A stretch of DNA of 10,774 nucleotides. Source: JBGMEA01 sp964444065. GTDB taxonomy: Bacteria; Bacillota; Clostridia; Eubacteriales; Anaerofustaceae. Below are positions 6,573 through 10,774 of this stretch, one piece after another. The notes under the pieces were generated by a model. The model searched no databases, was not told where the DNA came from, and saw only the letters and a list, made by a program, of their open reading frames with translations. The stretch lies in the NCBI GenBank assembly GCA_964444065.1, contig CAYUFL010000048.1, positions 1-10,774 on the forward strand, in the 5' to 3' direction. How positions within the stretch are numbered: position 1 is the stretch's first letter; each line of letters starts with the position of its first letter. A program made the position numbers and the translations under genes.

Positions 6573-8054
6573 TTATGGCAATATAACATCATACTGATTT
6601 AAAAAATCGATTATTTTCGTACGTATCATGGATACGCCGCCTTCACTGTCCGACTCGATATTGATCGGCAGCTCCGGGTCATGCAAACTCAGTCGCATCA
6701 GCACCCACCCGTCCCCTGCACCTTTTGCGCAGTTGACGCGCACCCCCTCATAATTCGGCGTTTCGATATCCCAACCCGGCACATTTTTCGCAAACCCGAC
6801 AAAATCTTCCAGAAGGGCGGCTCCGTACGATTTGAAATCTTCTCTTTCGAATTTCGGACGCAACTCTGCGGATTCGACGGGATCTCTATAATCAGCCAGA
6901 ACGTCGGCGATTGTCTGCCCCTGCCTGCGCATCTGCACATACCGCACCAAAAGCTTGATCACAAGGAAAGCGCCGTCGTCCAGAAAATCGTTTTCCCGCA
7001 GCGCACAGTGGCCGCTTGTCTCGATGGCAAGCGCGCAATCGACACCTTCTGCATTCAGTCGCTTTGCTTCCTTTATGACATTGTTATATCCGCGCTGAAA
7101 ACGATGGTGCACACCCCCGCGCGATTCAATATATTTTTTGAGTGATGATGAGGTAACGGAGTCTGTGACGATGGTACTGCCGGGATATTCGAACAAAATG
7201 TTGTCACCGATCAGTGCAATGAGTCGGTTGCGCGCAATCGGAGTTCCGTCCGCATCGACGAGTGCCGCGCGGTCAACATCCGTGTCAAACATGATGCCCA
7301 AATCCGCTTTTTGATTTACGACAATTTTACTAAAATCACGCATGATTCCTACATTTTCCGGGTTCGGCACATGGTTCGGAAACCGTCCGTCAGGATCAAG
7401 GTAAACACTCCCGGAAGTATCCGCCCCCAAAGTTATCAACACCTTGTCCACAAAAAAACCGCCCGACCCGTTTCCAGCGTCCACAATGATGCGAAACCCG
7501 CTTAATGGCTTTGTTTCAGCCGTTTTTTCGCGAATATAGCTAACGAGACTTTCTGCATACCTCGACATAAAATCCAATTTCTCTGAAATATTGTCAACAT
7601 AATTGTTCGACTGCGAAATCTCTACAAATTTGAGTATTTGAGCGATGTTATTCTTGTCCAGACCGCCGCTTTTGCAGAAAAACTTCATCCCGTTTCGGTT
7701 GTAAGGAAGATGGCTTGCGGTGACCATAATCGCACCGTCTGCATTCATCATCTCCGACTTGGTACACACATACATCGCCGGTGTTGAAGCCAGACCAAAA
7801 TCGAACACTTGTACGCCCTGTGTTCGCAGTCCTCGAACGATCCCTTCGGTAAGCGATTCTCCCGAGAGCCTGCTGTCACGCCCGATACAAACGATCGGGG
7901 ATTGAATTCCGCGTATATCCTTGAGCCATTTTGCAAATGCGGCAGCGATCTGTGCCGCTGTTTCAGCGCTCAGATTAACAGACTCTCCCTCTCTGCCCTC
8001 AAGTGCCACACCGCGGATATCGGATCCGTTTTGCAAATTCCAGATTGGATGCAT
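6573..8054 (-). CDS. Phosphoglucomutase/phosphomannomutase
   Basis: A 493-residue cytosolic alpha-D-phosphohexomutase that moves phosphate between C1 and C6 of glucose or mannose phosphates, feeding sugar-nucleotide and envelope polysaccharide synthesis. The phosphoserine loop TASHLPYNRNGMKF carries catalytic Ser114. The metal loop DTDVDR has Asp257, 259 and 261. The sugar-specificity loop is ETSGH (345-349). The C-terminal phosphate-binding loop reads RLSLHDP (454-460) rather than the commoner RxSNTEP. The start at 8054 is chosen for GGGAGA seven bases upstream and because homology-like sequence starts there (PIWNLQNGSDIRG); an ATG at 8108 gives an 18-residue extension without support. First gene of an operon with UPF0182. 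Its ribosome binding site lies in a possible hairpin (8061-8155). Glucose versus mannose preference cannot be decided. Confidence 0.93.
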   Translation of the reverse strand: MHPIWNLQNGSDIRGVALEGREGESVNLSAETAAQIAAAFAKWLKDIRGIQSPIVCIGRDSRLSGESLTEGIVRGLRTQGVQVFDFGLASTPAMYVCTKSEMMNADGAIMVTASHLPYNRNGMKFFCKSGGLDKNNIAQILKFVEISQSNNYVDNISEKLDFMSRYAESLVSYIREKTAETKPLSGFRIIVDAGNGSGGFFVDKVLITLGADTSGSVYLDPDGRFPNHVPNPENVGIMRDFSKIVVNQKADLGIMFDTDVDRAALVDADGTPIARNRLIALIGDNILFEYPGSTIVTDSVTSSSLKKYIESRGGVHHRFQRGYNNVIKEAKRLNAEGVDCALAIETSGHCALRENDFLDDGAFLVIKLLVRYVQMRRQGQTIADVLADYRDPVESAELRPKFEREDFKSYGAALLEDFVGFAKNVPGWDIETPNYEGVRVNCAKGAGDGWVLMRLSLHDPELPINIESDSEGGVSMIRTKIIDFLNQYDVILP

Positions 8055-8060
8055 GACGAT

Positions 8061-8155
8061 TCTCCCGTATTGATTTTGAATATCATATATGCTATGCTGA
8101 ACAAACAAGTTCTTATCTTAATTCGTACGTGCCTCATATTTCAAAACAATACGGG
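8061..8155 (-). promoter_or_regulatory. Leader hairpin covering the mutase ribosome binding site
   Basis: On the minus strand, CCCGTATTGTTTTGAAATAT (from 8155) can pair with ATATTCAAAATCAATACGGG (ending at 8064). This gives about 19 base pairs with two single-base bulges and a loop of some 48 bases. The last three G of the second arm are the first three bases of the ribosome binding site GGGAGA (8061-8066). An mRNA starting upstream of 8155 would therefore have this site partly paired. A transcript starting inside the loop (weak -10 TATGAT at 8082-8087) would escape. The pairing is seen; regulation is inferred. Confidence 0.4.
8070..8098 (+). promoter_or_regulatory. Probable tadA promoter
   Basis: TTGATT (8070-8075) and TATGCT (8093-8098) are separated by 17 bases, with TG one base before the -10 box. 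Transcription would start near 8105 and give a leader of about 145 bases before the tadA ATG. It overlaps the left arm of the mutase leader hairpin. Confidence 0.5.
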
Positions 8156-8182
8156 CACAATAATCCATTCTACCCGTATTGT
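8146..8182 (+). repeat. Inverted repeat in the tadA leader
   Basis: ACAATACGGG (8146-8155) and CCCGTATTGT (8173-8182) are perfect 10-bp inverted arms with a 17-base spacer. A third copy of CCCGTATTG is at 8064-8072 in the same orientation as the right arm. No T run follows on the plus strand, so this is not a standard terminator. It may be a leader hairpin or a protein-binding site shared by the divergent genes. Confidence 0.65.
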
Positions 8183-8186
8183 ACCA
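8176..8186 (-). promoter_or_regulatory. Possible upstream promoter of the mutase operon
   Basis: On the minus strand TG, one base, then TACAAT (8178-8183) forms an extended -10. No convincing -35 lies upstream. A transcript from here would begin near 8171 and include the full leader hairpin ahead of the mutase gene. Confidence 0.35.
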
Positions 8187-8249
8187 CAAAATCAGCGTTC
8201 TGCATTCGAAATCCGCAAAAACATCGCAGTCGCCGAAAGGGTCGTAACC

Positions 8250-8687
8250 ATGAAACACTACATGCAGGCAGCATACAACGAAGCGCTGTTGGCGGCAAAA
8301 GCCGACGAAGTACCGGTCGGATGCATCATCGTCTGCGACGGAGTGATGATCGCAAAAGCACACAATCTTTGTGTTTCCGGACATGATGCCACGGCTCATG
8401 CAGAACTGCTTGCGATCCGCGAAGCCTGCGCCGTCCGACAAACGACAAATTTGAGCGGATGCGAACTGTATGTGAGCATGGAACCGTGCCCGATGTGTGC
8501 GGGTGCCATCATCAATGCAAAAATCAGCAAACTTGTTTACGGCTGCAGTGACTTTGTCTACGGCGCGTGCGGCGGCAATATGAATCTGATGAACCATCCG
8601 TATGCGAAAAATATCGAAATATACGGCGGTATCATGGAGCAGGAATGCGCGGAACTGCTGAAGGCATTTTTTGCGGGGAAACGGTAA
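8250..8687 (+). CDS. tadA: tRNA-specific adenosine deaminase TadA
   Basis: A 145-residue zinc-dependent deaminase that converts adenosine 34 to inosine in the anticodon of tRNA-Arg(ACG), allowing it to read CGU, CGC and CGA codons. The zinc site is complete: His50 and the proton-shuttle Glu52 in HAEL, and Cys80 and Cys83 in EPCPMCAG. VPVGCIIV near residue 21 and the C-terminal GGNMNLMNHP block are characteristic of TadA rather than of cytidine or guanine deaminases. Length is near normal for the family. The start at 8250 follows GAAAGG by nine bases; in-frame codons upstream belong to the leader. It is divergent from the mutase gene. No clear terminator follows before the tracrRNA promoter, so some read-through into the CRISPR locus is possible. 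Confidence 0.95.
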   Translation: MKHYMQAAYNEALLAAKADEVPVGCIIVCDGVMIAKAHNLCVSGHDATAHAELLAIREACAVRQTTNLSGCELYVSMEPCPMCAGAIINAKISKLVYGCSDFVYGACGGNMNLMNHPYAKNIEIYGGIMEQECAELLKAFFAGKR

Positions 8688-8703
8688 ATATAACAATATT
8701 GTA

Positions 8704-8732
8704 TTTACATTATTATAATTAAATATTATAAT
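8704..8732 (+). promoter_or_regulatory. tracrRNA promoter
   Basis: TTTACA (8704-8709) and a perfect TATAAT (8727-8732) are separated by exactly 17 bases. The predicted start is near 8739, nine bases before the anti-repeat. An 11-bp AT-only inverted repeat (8709-8735) fills the spacer and covers the -10. Confidence 0.82.
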
Positions 8733-8735
8733 AAT
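8709..8735 (+). repeat. AT-only inverted repeat in the tracrRNA promoter
   Basis: ATTATTATAAT (8709-8719) and ATTATAATAAT (8725-8735) are perfect inverted arms separated by five bases. The repeat contains only A and T, fills the spacer between the promoter hexamers and includes the -10. It could be an operator, an upstream transcript hairpin, or simply a product of base composition. Confidence 0.55.
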
Positions 8736-8738
8736 AGT

Positions 8739-8837
8739 GTAGTAAACTTATGCCATACCGTGAAATATTAGGTTTCTACAATAAGGTTTTACACCGCAAA
8801 GCTCTGACAGCCCCTTTTAGGGGCTGTCATCTTTTTT
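8739..8837 (+). ncRNA. tracrRNA of the type II CRISPR-Cas system
   Basis: A predicted RNA of about 99 nt that pairs with the crRNA repeat and binds Cas9. After the promoter comes an anti-repeat at about 8748-8784 (TTATGCCATACC at 8748-8759 through GGTTTCTAC at 8771-8779, ending AATAAGG). This is followed by a small nexus-like stem (GGT 8785-8787 with ACC 8793-8795). A 10-bp terminator hairpin and a T run close the gene. The order anti-repeat, AATAAGG-type junction, short hairpin, terminator is that of known tracrRNAs, and cas9 starts 64 bases downstream on the same strand. The predicted repeat would begin GTTGTAG and end GGTATGGCATAA. The array is not in the window, so pairing cannot be verified here. 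Confidence 0.85.
8805..8837 (+). terminator. tracrRNA terminator hairpin
   Basis: TGACAGCCCC (8805-8814) pairs perfectly with GGGGCTGTCA (8820-8829) around a TTTTA loop. TC and then six T (8832-8837) follow. In mature tracrRNA this 3' hairpin is usually kept and bound by Cas9. Confidence 0.93.
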
Positions 8838-8842
8838 ATTTA

Positions 8843-8871
8843 TTTTCAACAATTAAATTATATGATATAAT
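8843..8871 (+). promoter_or_regulatory. cas9 promoter
   Basis: TTTTCA (8843-8848) and a perfect TATAAT (8866-8871) are separated by 17 bases, with TG one base before the -10 box. Transcription would start near 8878, giving cas9 a short leader of about 22 bases independent of the tracrRNA. Confidence 0.75.
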
Positions 8872-8900
8872 ACAAATATATTCAATATTTGGGGGTATTT

Positions 8901-10774
8901 ATGAAATACAAGATAGGGCTGGACATTGGAATTACATCTGTAGGATGGGCTGTGATTTTACTAGATAAAAAGAATGAACCTTACAAAATTGATCGGCTGG
9001 GTGTGAGAATCTTCGACGCAGCCGAAAACCCAAAAACAGGAGCATCATTAGCAGCGCCAAGAAGAGAAGCACGTAGTGCACGCAGAAGACTGAGAAGACA
9101 CAAGCATCGAATCGCACGGCTGAAAAATTTACTGGTGGATTACCATATTCTTTCAGCCCATGAAATGGAATCTCTTTATTCAGATACGCGCTTTCAAAAA
9201 GACATTTACACCATCCGCGTAGAAGCACTTGATCGACTTCTTACAAAAGAAGAATGGGCGCGTCTATTGATTCATATGGCACAGCGGAGAGGATTTAAGT
9301 CCAACCGAAAATCTGAAGAAAAAGAGAAAGAAGCAGGCGCCCTTACCAGTGCTGTTGCAAAAAATAAAGCGGCAATGTGCGAACACCATTACCGAACAGT
9401 AGGGGAAATGCTCGTGAATGATCCACGATTTGCCGAACATAAAAGGAATAAATCCCAAGATTACCTATCTACTGTTTCCAGAGCAGACATACTGAATGAA
9501 GTCAATCTGATATTCGATGTACAACGATCATACGGTAACATATTTGCTTCCGATGAAATCCGAGAAAAAATAATCCTCATTATTTTTTCTCAACGCAAAT
9601 TTGACGCCGGACCTGGAAAAGGAAGCCCATATTACGGAGACCAAATCTATAAAATGATCGGCAAGTGTACCTTTGAGGCAGAAGAACTCAGGGCGGCACG
9701 CGCAACTTATACATTTGAATATTTCCAATTGCTGCAAAAAGTGAACCACATTACAATCATCCGCAATGGACAAAGGCGATCATTAGCAGAACCAGAAAGA
9801 CTAAAACTGATTGAATTGGCATTCTCGGTCAAGGATTTAAAATATAAGCAAATCAAAAAACACCTTGCACTTTCCGAAGATGATCTGTTTTCAGATCTGA
9901 ATTATGATCAGAAAACAGCTGAAGAAACCGAAAAAAAAACTTTTGAAGCAATGCAGGTATACCATAAAATTCGACTGGCTTTGGACAAAGTATCCAAAGA
10001 CCGCATCCAAACATATTCGAAAGAGATGCTGAACACTGTCGGACGTGTGTTGTCAACCTACAAAAGCGACGAAAAAATACGTACAATGCTCATAGAAGAA
10101 GGTATTCCGCAAGAAGATATAGAATCCATCCTCAGCCTCGAGAGTTTCAGCAAATTCGGAAATCTGTCGATCAAGGCAATGGAAAAAATCACACCATATC
10201 TGGAAGATGGTATGACCTATGATAAAGCATGCGTTTGCGCAGGATATGATTTTCGCGCACAGAGCGGGGAAAAAAAGTTCACACTTGATAGCGAAATACT
10301 CCAAGCATTGGAAATACCAAATCCGGTTGTCATTCGCGCTATTTCTCAAACAAGAAAGGTTTTGAACGCGATCATACGCGAATACAGGCAAAGTCCTGCA
10401 TTTATCGGAATAGAACTGGCACGCGAGCTGTCAAAGAACAAGATGGAGCGCGACATGCTGACGAAAAAAATGAAAGAAAATGAAAGCCGAAACGAACATG
10501 TTAAAGATACGATCCGTTCCGTATACGAAAAACCAAATATAACGATAACAGGCATGGATATTGTAAAGTACAAATTGTTTCAGGAGCAGGATGGCATCTG
10601 TCCTTACTCAATGAGACCTTTGGACGCAAAAAAATTACTAGACATCGGATATTCCGACATCGACCATATCATTCCTTACAGCATTTCATTCGATGACGGA
10701 TATAAAAACAAAGTACTGGTTCGTTCCGAAGAGAATCGTCAAAAGGGAAACCGACTTCCGATAGAATATTTAAA
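8901..10774 (+). CDS. cas9: CRISPR-associated endonuclease Cas9, type II-C-like, 5' part
   Basis: An RNA-guided DNA endonuclease, open for 624 codons to the window edge without a frameshift. RuvC-I is KIGLDIGITSVGWAV with catalytic Asp8. The Arg-rich bridge helix covers about residues 52-79 (PRREARSARRRLRRHKHR). The recognition lobe covers roughly 80-490, including MAQRRGFKSNRK near 126-137. RuvC-II is GIELARE with Glu505. HNH begins at SDIDHIIPYS with catalytic His589, and Asn603 and Asn612 lie in the conserved NKVL and ENRQKGN positions. The window ends there, so RuvC-III and the PAM-interacting domain are missing from view. The short recognition lobe and motif spacing suggest a compact II-C protein of about 1,000-1,100 residues; this is inference. 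The ribosome binding site is weak (GGGGG). Base composition is more AT-rich than the housekeeping genes. Confidence 0.96.
   Translation, partial: MKYKIGLDIGITSVGWAVILLDKKNEPYKIDRLGVRIFDAAENPKTGASLAAPRREARSARRRLRRHKHRIARLKNLLVDYHILSAHEMESLYSDTRFQKDIYTIRVEALDRLLTKEEWARLLIHMAQRRGFKSNRKSEEKEKEAGALTSAVAKNKAAMCEHHYRTVGEMLVNDPRFAEHKRNKSQDYLSTVSRADILNEVNLIFDVQRSYGNIFASDEIREKIILIIFSQRKFDAGPGKGSPYYGDQIYKMIGKCTFEAEELRAARATYTFEYFQLLQKVNHITIIRNGQRRSLAEPERLKLIELAFSVKDLKYKQIKKHLALSEDDLFSDLNYDQKTAEETEKKTFEAMQVYHKIRLALDKVSKDRIQTYSKEMLNTVGRVLSTYKSDEKIRTMLIEEGIPQEDIESILSLESFSKFGNLSIKAMEKITPYLEDGMTYDKACVCAGYDFRAQSGEKKFTLDSEILQALEIPNPVVIRAISQTRKVLNAIIREYRQSPAFIGIELARELSKNKMERDMLTKKMKENESRNEHVKDTIRSVYEKPNITITGMDIVKYKLFQEQDGICPYSMRPLDAKKLLDIGYSDIDHIIPYSISFDDGYKNKVLVRSEENRQKGNRLPIEYL

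Noticed and set aside
8105..8249. Known riboswitch class or T-box in the tadA leader
   Set aside because: The only structure seen is the simple CCCGTATTG hairpin. No T-box sequence, ligand-binding core or terminator/antiterminator pair is visible.
8688..8900. CRISPR array or repeat in the tadA-cas9 gap
   Set aside because: No direct repeat with spacers is present. The only repeat-related sequence is the single anti-repeat of the tracrRNA, and I saw no second copy elsewhere in the window.
8750..8968. 72-codon rightward ORF starting in the tadA-cas9 gap
   Set aside because: It lies across the tracrRNA, its terminator and the cas9 start in another frame, has no ribosome binding site, and its peptide has no recognisable features.

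Overview
The window looks like a contig from a low-to-mid GC Bacillota (Firmicutes), probably a Clostridia or Negativicutes member. The grounds are strong AGGAGG-type ribosome binding sites, TGN-extended -10 promoters, a UPF0182 membrane protein, an EFR1-type flavodoxin/ferredoxin fusion, a C_GCAxxG_C_C protein, and a Cas9 that reads as type II-C. The species cannot be named from the sequence alone.

Layout. 1-566 is a visibly AT-rich stretch. It holds the 5' part of an unknown leftward gene with an Asn/Thr-rich linker and a doubtful small rightward ORF, and it looks like the edge of an acquired segment. 655-1641 is a rightward D-2-hydroxyacid dehydrogenase with its own promoter and terminator. 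1701-2138 is a leftward four-helix membrane protein. 2343-2780 is a rightward C_GCAxxG_C_C protein that converges on a leftward EFR1 flavodoxin/ferredoxin (2875-3636) across a shared hairpin terminator. 3759-8054 is a leftward two-gene operon, phosphoglucomutase/phosphomannomutase followed 19 nt later by a UPF0182 membrane protein. The UPF0182 gene is broken by a 10-N assembly gap at 4720-4729, with about 100 nt of unreliable contig-end sequence beside it. tadA (8250-8687) is divergent from the mutase gene.

8688-10774 is the start of a type II CRISPR-Cas locus. A tracrRNA gene (about 8739-8837) has a near-consensus promoter and a strong terminator. It is followed by cas9, which has its own promoter and is open for 624 codons until the window ends inside the HNH domain. 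RuvC-I, the bridge helix, RuvC-II and the HNH core are intact. The CRISPR array, cas1/cas2 and the end of cas9 must lie beyond the right edge. The tracrRNA anti-repeat predicts a repeat starting GTTGTAG and ending GGTATGGCATAA.

The most interesting non-coding structure is in the mutase-tadA intergenic region. Three copies of CCCGTATTG, the middle one inverted, let each divergent transcript fold its own hairpin. The mutase-side hairpin would bury part of that gene's ribosome binding site. A second one is an AT-only inverted repeat lying between the -35 and -10 of the tracrRNA promoter and overlapping the -10.
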